64,000 nt of DNA from RFSX01 sp964591455. GTDB lineage: Bacteria > Bacteroidota > Bacteroidia > Chitinophagales > Saprospiraceae. Positions 17,417-27,342 of the stretch are shown here, piece after piece. The notes under the pieces were generated by a model, which ran no database searches, was not told the origin of the DNA, and was given only the letters and a program-made list of their open reading frames with translations. The stretch is from assembly GCA_964591455.1 (NCBI GenBank), contig CAZQDZ010000012.1, positions 1 through 64,000 on the forward strand, given 5' to 3'. Made by a program: the position numbers and the translations under genes. The number at the start of each line of letters is the position of its first letter. Within the stretch, counting starts at the first letter, position 1.

Positions 17417-20400
17417 ATGAAATTTCTCCTGCTAATACTAGTTCAAGTTATTCTGCTCGGTGCATGTCATACGACTAAGCATTCTTATTATGATGACAAT
17501 AGACTGAGAGACCAACTGCCGAAGTTGCCGGAAAAGCAATTAGAACAGCAGCTATTCCTTGTAGGGGATGCCGGAGGTATAGACGATAAATCAAAAGGAA
17601 CGAATATTGTCTTTGAAGCTATAAAGAAGGATATTTCTGAAAGTGAGACGAATCACTCTCTCGTATTTCTTGGCGATAATCTATATAATAATGGACTTAG
17701 TAAATCAAAAGATCCTGACAGAAAGCGGCAGGAGAAAATTATGGATGCCCATCTTTCACTTGCTAAGGAGGTAAATGGAGAAGTATTTTTTATACCTGGA
17801 AATCATGATTGGAATAATAACAAGTCTGGTGGTCGGAAGGCGATTATTCGACAGGAAAAATATATCAAGGATGAAGTAAAGAAAAAAGATAAGATAAAGC
17901 TGTACCCAAAGGATGCCTGCGGTGATCCTAAAGTGGTCAAGGTGTCCAAAGACTTGACCTATATTTTCATCGACACCCAATGGTGGGTGCATAACTGGGA
18001 TGAGGAGGATGATATCAATAAAGGATGTCAGATTAAATCTCGCAGAGAGTTTTTGGATAGAATGAAGGATCTATTGATAGAGCATAAGAGTAGCCGATTG
18101 CTGATATTCATGCATCACCCCTTACTATCTAATGGTGAACATGGGGGATATTTTGGATTAAAGGATCATCTTTTTCCGCTCACTAAGGTCAATCGTAATT
18201 TATATCTACCTCTGCCCTTCGTGGGATCTATCTATCCGCTGTATAGGCAGTTAGGTGGATCAAACCAGGACATTACCTACCATGGTCTCCAAACTTTAAA
18301 AAAGGAAATAGAGCATGTTATCCGAACTTTTGATGTAAGTCAGGTAACATTTGTGTCAGGGCATGACCATCATCTGCAGCATTCTAGTGAGCAGTTTATT
18401 TTTCAAAAATTTCCAATCAATTATGTTATAAGCGGATCTGGATACAAAAATTCTTTAGCAGCACGTGGACAAGGCGCTCACTATGTTGGTTCTTCTCGTG
18501 GATATGGAGTAATGAATTTCTACGACGATGGCAGTTCATGGTTAGAGTTCTATACTGTAGATGCAGAATCTGGTATTAAAAAAGTGGAATACCGGCATGA
18601 AATCTATAAGACCAATCCGTCAAGAATTAAGTTAGAAAAAACTACCTCTTCAGTCGACATATCTGATAGTCCTCTGGAGAAAATCACACTGCCACCTAAT
18701 ACGAAATTTGGTAAAGGACCAGTGTATGAATTTGTTATGGGCAAGCAGTATAGACCTACTTGGACGACACCCATAGAGACAGAGGTTTTCGAATTAGCTA
18801 AGTACCATGGCGGACTAAAACCAGTCAAGAAAGGTGGTGGCTTATTTACACATACACTTAGACTGAAAGCAAATGACGGTAAGCAATATGTGATGAGGTC
18901 GGTAAATAAGGACTTCTTCAAGGCAGTTCCTAAGGAAATCAGACATCTGGACATATTGCAACTCTATGTAGATCAGAATGCTGCATCTATTCCATATGGC
19001 GCAATGTATGTGGCGGCCTTATCAGAACATGCTAACGTGTACCATACCAGACCTGAAGTAGTATATCTTTCTGACACTGACCAGCTTGGCCCTTTTGCAC
19101 CATTTTTTCCTAAGGGCCACTATATTCTAGAAGCTCGGCCTAATGGCGATTGGAGTGGGTCAGGCCTCTTTGGAGATAGTGAAGATATTATGGGGTTTAA
19201 TGATTTGCTATTTACACTCAGAAAGAAAACCATGCACTTTGTGGATCAGCGTTGGGTATTGAAGAGCAGGTTGTTTGATATATTTATTCACGACAGAGAC
19301 AGGCATGATGACCAGTGGAGATGGGCTGCCATACCTCAAGGGGACAGAACAATATATCGACCTATACCACGTGACAGAGACTGGGCTTTCTTTAAGTATG
19401 GAGGAGTTATTCCTGGTTTATTAGGGAATGTCGCAGATAAGAAAATGAAGTCTATAGGGTCTAAGAAAATAGATGTCAAATCCTTAGCGACCAATGCTAA
19501 TAATTTTGACAGGTATTTCTTAAATAACCTTAGTTGGGATGAATGGGAAGAAGAAATAGACTTACTCTTATCCAATCTGGATGAAGCAGCCATAGAAACA
19601 TCTATACATTCCCTTCCTGAAGAAAGTCAAGATTATATATCTGATGAACTTGTGGATAAAATCAAGTCAAGGCGAAAGATTCTTAAGCAAGAAGTGAGAA
19701 AGTACTATGACTTTATGTCTAAGGAGGTACAGTACACAGGAACTGATGAGAAGGATAAATTTAATCTCACAATAGATGAAGCGGGCAATATCCTTGTAAA
19801 GGTTATAAAGTTAAGTAAGAAACATGGAGAAGTGACTAAGCATTCTCGATTAATCTTGGCAGAGGAAACAGAAGTGCTCAATCTATTTGGACTTCATGGA
19901 AAAGATTCATTTGAGATTAATGTCATGGGCAGCACACCTATAGATATAAGAATCATTGGTGGTATTGGAGAAGATAAGATAGATATAAAAGGAAAGACTG
20001 AGCTGGTCGGTTCTATAGAAATATACGATGACCTAAAGGGAATGGAAATATCTGAGCCTCACTTAGTAAAAGACAAACTTAGTGATGACATTGGTGTCAA
20101 TAAATATGATAGGAATGGGTATCTATATGACACTGGCCTTCCATGGATTACCTTAGGCTTTGCACCTGATGAAGGTTTGACTTTTGGGTTCGGTTTTAAT
20201 AGTATCAAGCATGGATGGAGAAAGTCACCATTCAAATCTAGTCATCTGGTTAATGGAGAATTTACTTCAGGTAGCCGTTTCAGTGCTAAACTGGAATATG
20301 AGGGAGAATACCCGAGTTTATTTACGACGAAGTTGGGATTGGCGCCTATGCTGAAGATAGAGTTACCAGATAACATTAATTTTTTTGGAGTTGGTGAAAA

Positions 20401-21172
20401 TGAATTTAATTTAGGATTAAGAAGTTCGGATAATTTTGTTCAACTTCAGTCGTTTAGATTTGCTCCACATCTGCAATATCGTGCGGGCGCAGGAAAATTT
20501 AGACTCCGCTTCGGACCTACCTATGAATCATATAGAATAGAAGAAAATACAGATAGTCTCAATGTGATTAATGTGCTGAACCTAGTAGGAGAATCTGGGA
20601 GACAAATAGATCACTTTCTAGGCTTGGAAGCAGATCTTAAGATCAGCACAACTGATCGTCCTATTAAGCCAAGCAGAGGAATTCTCGTTAGGGCACTATT
20701 GAAGCAGCAGTACAATTTTAGAGACAAGAATAATATACTGAAATATGGTCTTAGCTTTTCATGGTATACCTCATTGTCACGATCACTAGATTTTATACTG
20801 GCTAGCCGAACTGGATTTCAATCTATACTTGGTGATCCATTGTTCTACCAGTATCCAACTATGGGAAACAAGGAATTCTTAAGACCATATAGGAATGAGC
20901 GATACAGTGGTGAGACTATTGTCTTCCAACAGTTAGACCTTCGGTTAGGCTTATTCAATTGGAATAACTCTGTTGTCCCCATAGCATTTGGAGCCATCCT
21001 TGGTTATGACTTTGGTCAGGTATACGTAGATGGTCAGACAACTGATAGCATAAGACATGGATGGACCGCTGGGCTATCCTATGACTTGCTTAAATTTTTT
21101 CTCATTAGGACCTCTGTATCAGGATCCTCAGAGGGGGCACTTTTTAAATTTGAAGTGGGATATGCATTTTAA
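17417..21172 (+). CDS. Metallophosphoesterase / kinase-like / beta-barrel fusion lipoprotein
   Basis: 1251 residues. Signal with Cys17 (LLGAC). Residues 45-330 are a calcineurin-like phosphoesterase with all metal motifs: GDAG (Asp51), GDN (86-88), GNHD (128-131), MHHP and GHDHH (315-319). Residues about 430-770 resemble the secreted-kinase/CotH/HipA fold: a Lys-containing strand (KQYVMRSVNKDF), then DIFIHDRDRHDDQW (621-634) and PRDRDWAFF (Asp653, Asp655). Residues about 900-1251 are a BamA/Omp85-like barrel with a terminal FKFEVGYAF. The phosphoesterase should act in the periplasm or at the surface; whether the middle domain is an active kinase is inference. Free-standing gene. Confidence 0.78.
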   Translation: MKFLLLILVQVILLGACHTTKHSYYDDNRLRDQLPKLPEKQLEQQLFLVGDAGGIDDKSKGTNIVFEAIKKDISESETNHSLVFLGDNLYNNGLSKSKDPDRKRQEKIMDAHLSLAKEVNGEVFFIPGNHDWNNNKSGGRKAIIRQEKYIKDEVKKKDKIKLYPKDACGDPKVVKVSKDLTYIFIDTQWWVHNWDEEDDINKGCQIKSRREFLDRMKDLLIEHKSSRLLIFMHHPLLSNGEHGGYFGLKDHLFPLTKVNRNLYLPLPFVGSIYPLYRQLGGSNQDITYHGLQTLKKEIEHVIRTFDVSQVTFVSGHDHHLQHSSEQFIFQKFPINYVISGSGYKNSLAARGQGAHYVGSSRGYGVMNFYDDGSSWLEFYTVDAESGIKKVEYRHEIYKTNPSRIKLEKTTSSVDISDSPLEKITLPPNTKFGKGPVYEFVMGKQYRPTWTTPIETEVFELAKYHGGLKPVKKGGGLFTHTLRLKANDGKQYVMRSVNKDFFKAVPKEIRHLDILQLYVDQNAASIPYGAMYVAALSEHANVYHTRPEVVYLSDTDQLGPFAPFFPKGHYILEARPNGDWSGSGLFGDSEDIMGFNDLLFTLRKKTMHFVDQRWVLKSRLFDIFIHDRDRHDDQWRWAAIPQGDRTIYRPIPRDRDWAFFKYGGVIPGLLGNVADKKMKSIGSKKIDVKSLATNANNFDRYFLNNLSWDEWEEEIDLLLSNLDEAAIETSIHSLPEESQDYISDELVDKIKSRRKILKQEVRKYYDFMSKEVQYTGTDEKDKFNLTIDEAGNILVKVIKLSKKHGEVTKHSRLILAEETEVLNLFGLHGKDSFEINVMGSTPIDIRIIGGIGEDKIDIKGKTELVGSIEIYDDLKGMEISEPHLVKDKLSDDIGVNKYDRNGYLYDTGLPWITLGFAPDEGLTFGFGFNSIKHGWRKSPFKSSHLVNGEFTSGSRFSAKLEYEGEYPSLFTTKLGLAPMLKIELPDNINFFGVGENEFNLGLRSSDNFVQLQSFRFAPHLQYRAGAGKFRLRFGPTYESYRIEENTDSLNVINVLNLVGESGRQIDHFLGLEADLKISTTDRPIKPSRGILVRALLKQQYNFRDKNNILKYGLSFSWYTSLSRSLDFILASRTGFQSILGDPLFYQYPTMGNKEFLRPYRNERYSGETIVFQQLDLRLGLFNWNNSVVPIAFGAILGYDFGQVYVDGQTTDSIRHGWTAGLSYDLLKFFLIRTSVSGSSEGALFKFEVGYAF

Positions 21173-21320
21173 TAGATTTCATTTAGAGATGATATACACC
21201 TAATGGGAACAGGCTTATACTCATTCAGTGTTAGTAGTCATGACCTTTTGCCCAGGTTTACTCATTTAATTATGTGTTAAGTTTTACTTTATTATTAGCT
21301 TTTAAATCACCTTTGTAAGT

Positions 21321-22325
21321 ATGAGAAAATTGCTGTTTTATCATATCCCTATTTTTATATTGCTTGGCTTAATCAGCTCTTGCAAATCTGATACTCAGAG
21401 TGCGGCTGTTACGGGTAGCAAGCTCACTGATGAACTATCGAACCAAATAGAGAAAGAGCTTTATAATCCAGAATTATACTACCAAAGAGCACAACACTAC
21501 TATAAGGAAGAAGCCTACGATGAGGCTATTTTGGATTTAAAACAAGCGATTGCCTTGGATTCATTAAAGCCAGAATACTATCATTTATTAGCGGATAATC
21601 TAATGGACTATTACAGATCTAAAGATGCGCTTATTACAATGGTAAGAGCGGCGAAGTTATTTCCAGACCGCATACCGACCCTACTCAAACTATCGGAGAC
21701 ACAGCTTATACTCAAGATGTATGAACCATCACTGGAGACGGTAGCTCGTATATTTAGTGAGGACCCAAATCACCCTGAAGGACATTTTATGATGGGAATG
21801 AATTTTAGAGGCATGGGCGAAGTAGACAGGGCTATTAATGCATTTCAAACAGTAACAGAAATGGATCCCGAAAATCTGGATGCTTGGTTATTTACTGGCG
21901 ACTTACTATACGAGAAAGACCTTGCTATAGCCAAGGATTATTATGAGGCTGCGCTCAGTCTGGCACCCGATGATCCTTCAGCTCTCCACTCTATGGCCTA
22001 CTACCTACAAAATAATGGAGATGATCCTACAGCTATAGAATTGTACAAAAAGATTGTTGCTAATAATAAGACTTATACAGACGCCTATCTCAATATGGGC
22101 ATTCTGTATATGTCTATGGATTCATTAGATGTAGCTAAAGAACAATTTAATATTATGGCGGGTGTAGCGCCTACTAATCATTTGCCTTATTTCTATCGAG
22201 GTCTGATTCATGAAGCACAGGGAAATCTAGATGCCGCACGGTCAGATTTACAAAATTGCCTCAATCTTAAAGATGACTTTGATAGAGCGCGAAAAGCGCT
22301 CTTCAGAGTCAATGAATCGAATTGA
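21321..22325 (+). CDS. TPR-repeat lipoprotein
   Basis: 334 residues, lipidated at Cys21 (LLGLISSC). It contains about eight tetratricopeptide repeats, e.g. PELYYQRAQHYYKEEAYDEA, GHFMMGMNFRGMGEVDRAIN and AYLNMGILYMSMDSLDVAKE. These form a protein-binding superhelix on the periplasmic side. Such lipoproteins in Bacteroidota often help envelope or secretion complexes, but nothing here names the partner. It follows the fusion protein gene by 150 bp and faces the T9SS cargo gene, with only 10 bp between the stops. Confidence 0.75.
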   Translation: MRKLLFYHIPIFILLGLISSCKSDTQSAAVTGSKLTDELSNQIEKELYNPELYYQRAQHYYKEEAYDEAILDLKQAIALDSLKPEYYHLLADNLMDYYRSKDALITMVRAAKLFPDRIPTLLKLSETQLILKMYEPSLETVARIFSEDPNHPEGHFMMGMNFRGMGEVDRAINAFQTVTEMDPENLDAWLFTGDLLYEKDLAIAKDYYEAALSLAPDDPSALHSMAYYLQNNGDDPTAIELYKKIVANNKTYTDAYLNMGILYMSMDSLDVAKEQFNIMAGVAPTNHLPYFYRGLIHEAQGNLDAARSDLQNCLNLKDDFDRARKALFRVNESN

Positions 22326-22335
22326 GGTTCGCTTC

Positions 22336-23139
22336 CTATAGCTTTTGTATACGTTGTCTATATACCTTATCACTGATATCTGTCAGCATAATAATGTAGG
22401 TGCCTGAGGTCACAAAACTCATATCTATCACATGCGCGGTCGTATTCAATAGCGTCTTACCCTGTAGATCCACAATCTGAGCAGAGGCTAACTGAAATTC
22501 TGCAGGAATAGTCAAAGTATTTGAAACTGGATTAGGGTACAAGACTACATTATTAGAGGTTACATCAGATGTAGAAGATGCACCTGCCTCAGGAAAAGTA
22601 AAGGCATCATTTGTAGCACCATCTCCAGTAGAACTGCCATTGGCATTATTGGCTTGTCCAGAGACGTAAAATGTCACATCACCTGCATTGCTATCTGGCG
22701 CCGTCCAGGTCATAGTTAACGTATCAGAAGGTAATCGTCTATTGTGTTCCACATACTGACGATCTCCTATCATGATATCTCCGACTCCAGTCTGGAAATC
22801 AGTAAAAGAATTAACAGAATTTTCTGTTCCATCTTCAATACAAACCATCTGGAAGCCATATCCGCCAGGTAATCCAGTTGCATTTATCCTTAGTGTTACT
22901 GTATAAGTCTCAGAAGGGATATACTCTGTGACCTGGGTGCCAGAATCGTCAAACATTGCAAATGCAAGCATAGGAGAAAATGCGCCGGAGGCATGACACC
23001 CTGGTCTACTACAAGTTTGGCCAGTTTCGCCAGGTGCACCAGTAGATCCTTGATTTCTCTGTGCTCCAAAACCCCCAGAGAATGATGTCATCATTATTCC
23101 TGTAAGGATGATAACAGCAAATAGTAAATATTTTTTCAT
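22336..23139 (-). CDS. T9SS cargo with choice-of-anchor V domain
   Basis: 267 residues: signal peptide (1-24), then GAPGETGQTCSRPGCHASG (about 34-52), where the CxxxxCH motif opens the 'choice-of-anchor V' domain. A reelin-like beta domain follows. The last 75 residues (VVLYPNPVSNTLTIPAEFQL, ending YRQRIQKL) are a T9SS type A sorting domain, so the protein is exported across the outer membrane and anchored or released. Function unknown. A -7 box TACTTTTG lies on its strand at 23180-23187. Confidence 0.8.
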   Translation of the reverse strand: MKKYLLFAVIILTGIMMTSFSGGFGAQRNQGSTGAPGETGQTCSRPGCHASGAFSPMLAFAMFDDSGTQVTEYIPSETYTVTLRINATGLPGGYGFQMVCIEDGTENSVNSFTDFQTGVGDIMIGDRQYVEHNRRLPSDTLTMTWTAPDSNAGDVTFYVSGQANNANGSSTGDGATNDAFTFPEAGASSTSDVTSNNVVLYPNPVSNTLTIPAEFQLASAQIVDLQGKTLLNTTAHVIDMSFVTSGTYIIMLTDISDKVYRQRIQKL

Positions 23140-23179
23140 AAAGTTATTTTGTAAAATTTATGCTTTAATAGGGCATTGG

Positions 23180-23187
23180 CAAAAGTA
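23180..23187 (-). promoter_or_regulatory. -7 promoter box of the T9SS cargo gene
   Basis: Minus-strand TACTTTTG matches TAnnTTTG and lies about 40 bases before the start codon at 23139. The -33 element is not clear. Confidence 0.35.
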
Positions 23188-23359
23188 AGCAAGTATACTT
23201 AAATGTGACTTGATATTAAAATCTCCATAGTTCTAAACTTAAAAATATTGTACATATGACATTGTAGGTGGACTTCTTGATTTAATCCCCAATCGGATTA
23301 AAGACGCTAATCATAGAATTATCCCTATCTTCAGAAGCGTATTAAATCCTAAACCCCTT

Positions 23360-24703
23360 ATGTCAAAATCCAACACCTCTTTTTGGACCTTCACCGTTGC
23401 ATTGGCTGGCTTTTTATTTGGATTCGATACGGTAGTTATTTCAGGCGCTAATTTACCCATCAAAGCGCTGTGGAATACCTCTCCTGCTTTTCATGGATGG
23501 TTTATTATGTCTATGGCCTTGTGGGGGACAGTCATTGGCGCCTTGCTGGGTGGAATACCGACGGACAAGATAGGCCGGAAGCAGACTTTGTTTTGGATAG
23601 GTATATTTTATACCGTCTCTGCTTTAGGGTCTGCCTTGGCTTTGAATCCATATATATTTTCTGTAGCTAGATTTATAGGGGGCTTAGGGATAGGCGCATC
23701 GAGTGTAGCGGTTCCCATATACTTATCAGAACTTTCCTCTAAAAACCAAAGAGGTAGTATCGTCGCCAGATATCAATTTATGATTGTCTTTGGAATCTTC
23801 ATTGCATTCTTTTCTAATTATTTGCTGAAAGGTGTGGGTGGTGCTAATGACTGGCGCTGGATGCTCGGCATAGAAGCTGTTCCAGCACTATTGTATTGTA
23901 TAATGATATTAAGAGTTCCTAATAGTCCAAGATGGTTATTGCTATATAGAAATGATGAAGCAGGTGCACGGAAAGTTTTAAAGGAAATAGATAGTCTGGA
24001 TGTGCCTTTAGAGATCAGTCAGATTAAAGCTTCTATAAACCAGGATACCAAAGTAAGCAACAGACTTTTTTCTAAAAGGTATTCGACACCGTTAGGACTT
24101 GCTTTTCTGTTGGCTTTCTTCAATCAATTGTCAGGTATCAATTTTGTACTTTATTATGCACCAGAGATATTAGAGAAAGCAGGTCTGGCAAGCAAGGCGT
24201 CTCTAGGAAGTTCTATTACGATAGGCGCAGTGAATTTAATATTTACATTACTCGGTATGTACTTGATAGACAGGGTCGGTAGAAGAGTACTCATGTTATT
24301 TGGCTCAGTGGGATATATAATAAGCTTGGCTATGGTAGGATATGCATTTTATTCTGGGGCCAGTAGTCTATTCTTATTGGTTTTTATCTGTTTATTTATT
24401 GCCTCTCATGCGATAGGACAGGGTGCAGTTATTTGGGTTTTTATCTCTGAAATATTTCCAACTAGAGTACGTGCTATGGGACAGTCGTTTGGGTCAGGTA
24501 CTCACTGGGTATTGGCGGCGCTTATAACCGCAGTCACACCTATATTTTTAGATAGTGATAAAGGTATATTCAAGGACAACCCGTTTCCGATATTTTTCTT
24601 CTTTGCAGGATTTATGGTACTTCAGTTAATCTGGGTATTAATCAAAATGCCAGAAACGAAGGGCAAGTCGCTGGAGCAATTGGAATCTGAACTTTCAATA
24701 TAG
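23360..24703 (+). CDS. Sugar porter, major facilitator superfamily
   Basis: 447 residues with 12 membrane helices. Sugar-porter signatures are present: FGFDTVVISG in helix 1, GGIPTDKIGRKQ between helices 2 and 3, GASSVAVPIYLSELS, the central PNSPRWLL, NQLSGINFVLYYAPEI in helix 7, DRVGRRVLM, and the terminal PETKGKSLEQLE. It is a proton-coupled or facilitated transporter for a monosaccharide, similar to XylE/GLUT-type proteins. The nearby PfkB kinase, GH28-like enzyme and ROK glucokinase make a sugar role reasonable, but no linked catabolic operon specifies which sugar. Confidence 0.88.
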   Translation: MSKSNTSFWTFTVALAGFLFGFDTVVISGANLPIKALWNTSPAFHGWFIMSMALWGTVIGALLGGIPTDKIGRKQTLFWIGIFYTVSALGSALALNPYIFSVARFIGGLGIGASSVAVPIYLSELSSKNQRGSIVARYQFMIVFGIFIAFFSNYLLKGVGGANDWRWMLGIEAVPALLYCIMILRVPNSPRWLLLYRNDEAGARKVLKEIDSLDVPLEISQIKASINQDTKVSNRLFSKRYSTPLGLAFLLAFFNQLSGINFVLYYAPEILEKAGLASKASLGSSITIGAVNLIFTLLGMYLIDRVGRRVLMLFGSVGYIISLAMVGYAFYSGASSLFLLVFICLFIASHAIGQGAVIWVFISEIFPTRVRAMGQSFGSGTHWVLAALITAVTPIFLDSDKGIFKDNPFPIFFFFAGFMVLQLIWVLIKMPETKGKSLEQLESELSI

Positions 24704-24745
24704 AATGACAGATTACTATTTTTAAATGATACAATAAAATTTGTG

Positions 24746-24928
24746 ATGAACAAAATGAAAATATTAGGCATCATTATTAGTCTCTCTGGACTCTTCATGA
24801 TGGGCCTTGAGGCTGGCCGTAATGATAAGCATGATACAAATAGTACGAGTTTAACTTTGTCTGGACTATTCATAGTTTTTATTGGGTTGTTTATTACTAT
24901 GTATTTAAGTAGGAAACGAAAAACTTGA
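24746..24928 (+). CDS. Small two-helix membrane protein
   Basis: 60 residues from ATG 24746 (a GTG one codon earlier is less likely). Two hydrophobic segments (ILGIIISLSGLFMMGLEAG and LTLSGLFIVFIGLFITMYL) flank a short polar loop, and the tail is basic (SRKRKT). No family recognised. It starts 42 bp after the sugar porter and could be co-transcribed. Confidence 0.5.
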   Translation: MNKMKILGIIISLSGLFMMGLEAGRNDKHDTNSTSLTLSGLFIVFIGLFITMYLSRKRKT

Positions 24929-25134
24929 CAGCAAAACTAACCGACAATAATGTTATAATTCTAACGTTTTGCTTAATTAATCTCTAACCAATTACTTTGC
25001 TGTGTCTGGCTTTGTATAATTATATATACCTTATTTATTTCCACAATGAAATCTAATTTTTAGAAACCAGAATAATAATAAGATCTTTTCTCCGTTCTCT
25101 AGGAGCAACAATTTTTTCCATTAAATAATATTAA

Positions 25135-25866
25135 ATGAATAACCTAATGGTCCTATTAGCAGGACTTATCATTCTTGTCAGTCAGGCGTGTGCTCCTAGA
25201 GTTAAGAGTATGCTGGTAGATGACAGCCCTATTGTTAATTCAAGAATATCTGAAATTTATGTTCTTCATAATAGTGAGATTCTCCCAGCTGACTCAGAGT
25301 ATGTCGGGCGACTTAAAATCAGTGATGTAGGCCTTGGCACTGATTGTGCTTATGACAAAACCATGGCGATGGCGAAGCAAGAAGCAGAAGAAAAAGGCGC
25401 AAATATTATAGAGATTACGAAGTTAAAAAGACCGAATTTGACCTCTACTTGTTATAGGCTAAGGGCTAATCTTTATTACAATGACAACACTGTCTTACTC
25501 CAAGAACTAGAGGCGAACTTAGCAGACATCAATAAATCTTCTTTGCCAGATGATGTTGATTATGCTGTTATTCATTTCTACAGACCGCGATATTTTCCAG
25601 GCTCAGCGGTTAGCTATGATATAAAAATCAATGATGGAAAGGTAATCGGTAAAATGAATAACAATTCTGCCTTTAGCTATAAGACCTCAGAAATGGGAGA
25701 CATCAAAATATGGTCAAAAGATTCTGAGGAACCAATCTTTCTCCACCTCAAAGCTGGTGAAGAGTACTTTGTCAAGTGCACCATCAAAGGAGGCTTTCCT
25801 ATAGCCAAGCCAGACATGTTTACCATAGAGAATGCAATTGGACTGCAGGAATATGCACAATTCTAG
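25135..25866 (+). CDS. Lipoprotein with DUF2846-like C-terminal domain
   Basis: 243 residues. A signal ends near VSQAC, giving a lipid anchor at Cys19. Residues 45-115 resemble a compact alpha-beta module (GRLKISDVGLGTDCAYDKTM, AKQEAEEKGANIIEIT) seen in small Bacteroidota lipoproteins. Residues 140-235 resemble DUF2846 (YAVIHFYRPRYFPGSAVSYD, INDGKVIGKMNNNSAF, LKAGEEYFVKC). Function unknown; probably periplasmic. It is followed by a long hairpin at 25890-25933. Confidence 0.55.
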   Translation: MNNLMVLLAGLIILVSQACAPRVKSMLVDDSPIVNSRISEIYVLHNSEILPADSEYVGRLKISDVGLGTDCAYDKTMAMAKQEAEEKGANIIEITKLKRPNLTSTCYRLRANLYYNDNTVLLQELEANLADINKSSLPDDVDYAVIHFYRPRYFPGSAVSYDIKINDGKVIGKMNNNSAFSYKTSEMGDIKIWSKDSEEPIFLHLKAGEEYFVKCTIKGGFPIAKPDMFTIENAIGLQEYAQF

Positions 25867-25889
25867 CCAACGATATATAGAACCAACGA

Positions 25890-25933
25890 TTATAAATAAA
25901 TGGCTCCTTGTATCAAGGGCCATTTATTTATAA
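25890..25933. terminator. Long perfect hairpin after the DUF2846-like gene
   Basis: TTATAAATAAATGGC (25890-25904) pairs exactly with GCCATTTATTTATAA (25919-25933), and the inner CCTT/AAGG adds further pairing. It stands 23 bases past the stop codon. The A-rich/T-rich arms let it work as a terminator in either direction. Confidence 0.5.
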
Positions 25934-25960
25934 TGTAATCCTATATGACTTACTACGTAA

Positions 25961-26366
25961 TTTACTAAGCGTAAAACAGTTTCTCAAAACTACTTATGGG
26001 CACTATTCAGAAATTATAGGACAGAAACAATCTTGACTTCCAAACTCAATTTGACACGACGACAAGTGCATGTATGACTTGGTAAAATTGAAATGACCGA
26101 TAGGGGTTTAATTGCAGTCCCTTCTCATAGGTACAATGCAACTATATTATTCAGGTCCTTTACACAAGACATTTATGATGTTGTACCTAAAAATCACCAC
26201 CAAGAGAGGGATATCGACAGCGGATTAATATATAAAGCTTGACTTAATAAGAGGACTTTCTTATTGTTTTAACTCAGAGCAATGTTGGCAGTTGGATGAA
26301 ATATTAGAAACAGTCTTTAATCTTTATTATGTACCTTATCCCCAAATAAAGAATAGTTCAAACTGA
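25961..26366 (+). pseudogene. Decayed gene upstream of the nitrilase
   Basis: The plus strand reads as protein across this gap with two lesions: a TGA at 26075-26077 and a frameshift near 26235-26240. Segment 1 includes NYLWALFRNYRTETILTSKL; segment 2 MTDRGLIAVPSHRYNATILF and KNHHQERDIDSGLIYK; segment 3 (next frame) SYCFNSEQCWQLDEILETVF and ends at a TGA at 26364-26366. About 135 codons of consistent composition make this a dead gene rather than chance. An ATG-started piece (26093-26242, 49 codons) could survive. Family not recognised; a regulator of the following nitrilase operon is possible but unproven. Confidence 0.5.
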
Positions 26367-26409
26367 ATCTACATAGTAACATTCAAGTAATATCTCCTTA
26401 GGTAAAATC

Positions 26410-27342
26410 ATGAAAGTAAAAGTAGCGCTTATACAGGATAGTCCCGTTTTCTTTGACAAAGGCAAGACAATGCAAAAAGTGACTCAACTTACGCGACAAC
26501 AGGCCAGGAAAGGCTGTAAGTTGATTGTATTTCCAGAATCTTTTGTGCCGGGCTACCCAAGGGGATTCTCATTCGGAGCCAATGTAGGTAAAAGAACAGC
26601 AGAAGGACGAGCCCAATATGCGGACTACTATAAGAATAGCGTGACATTGGAAGGAGAGGATCTTTCATTTCTAGAAAATTTGGCAAAAGCAGAAAAGGTA
26701 TATCTGGTAATTGGACTTACTGAAAAACAAGATACTAACGGCAGTCTCTACTGCTCTATGGCATATATTTCACCGACCGAAGGATATTTAGGTGTACATA
26801 GGAAAATAAAACCTACAGGGACGGAACGTATCATTTGGGCAGAAGCATCGGGAGAATCTTTGGTTAGTTTTAATACCGACATAGGCAAGCTTGGTGGATT
26901 AATATGTTGGGAAAACTATATGCCTTTAGCTCGTATGGCCATGTATCAACAAGGTGTGGAAATTTATATTGCTCCAACTGCAGATTCTAGGAAAAATTGG
27001 ATTGCCACCATGAAACATATCGCATTGGAGGGACGGTGTTTTGTACTAGGCTGTAATCAGTATTTTACCAAATCCATGTATCCTGAAAAATATAAAGCTA
27101 CGGTAAAAGATGAGGTGGAAGAGCTGTGTCCAGGTGGCAGTATTATTATTTCTCCATTCGGAGAAGTCTTGGCAGGACCACTATTCCATGAAGCAGGTGC
27201 TTTAACAGCTACCTTAGATCTTGACGATATTCCTAAAAGCAAATTGGATTTTGATGTTATCGGCCATTATGCCAGAAATGATATCTTTAAATTGTCAGTA
27301 ACTGGGCAACCTCCAATACAAAACGAACACCCAGACGAATGA
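26410..27342 (+). CDS. Nitrilase (carbon-nitrogen hydrolase)
   Basis: 310 residues, cytoplasmic. It hydrolyses a nitrile to carboxylic acid and ammonia. The catalytic triad is in its usual setting: Glu43 (FPESFVPGYPRG), Lys132 (HRKIKPTGTER) and Cys166 (GLICWENYMP). These flanking sequences are those of the true nitrilase branch rather than amidases, and the length is typical. The next gene overlaps it by four bases (ATGA), so the two are co-translated. The nitrile substrate cannot be read from the sequence. Confidence 0.9.
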   Translation: MKVKVALIQDSPVFFDKGKTMQKVTQLTRQQARKGCKLIVFPESFVPGYPRGFSFGANVGKRTAEGRAQYADYYKNSVTLEGEDLSFLENLAKAEKVYLVIGLTEKQDTNGSLYCSMAYISPTEGYLGVHRKIKPTGTERIIWAEASGESLVSFNTDIGKLGGLICWENYMPLARMAMYQQGVEIYIAPTADSRKNWIATMKHIALEGRCFVLGCNQYFTKSMYPEKYKATVKDEVEELCPGGSIIISPFGEVLAGPLFHEAGALTATLDLDDIPKSKLDFDVIGHYARNDIFKLSVTGQPPIQNEHPDE

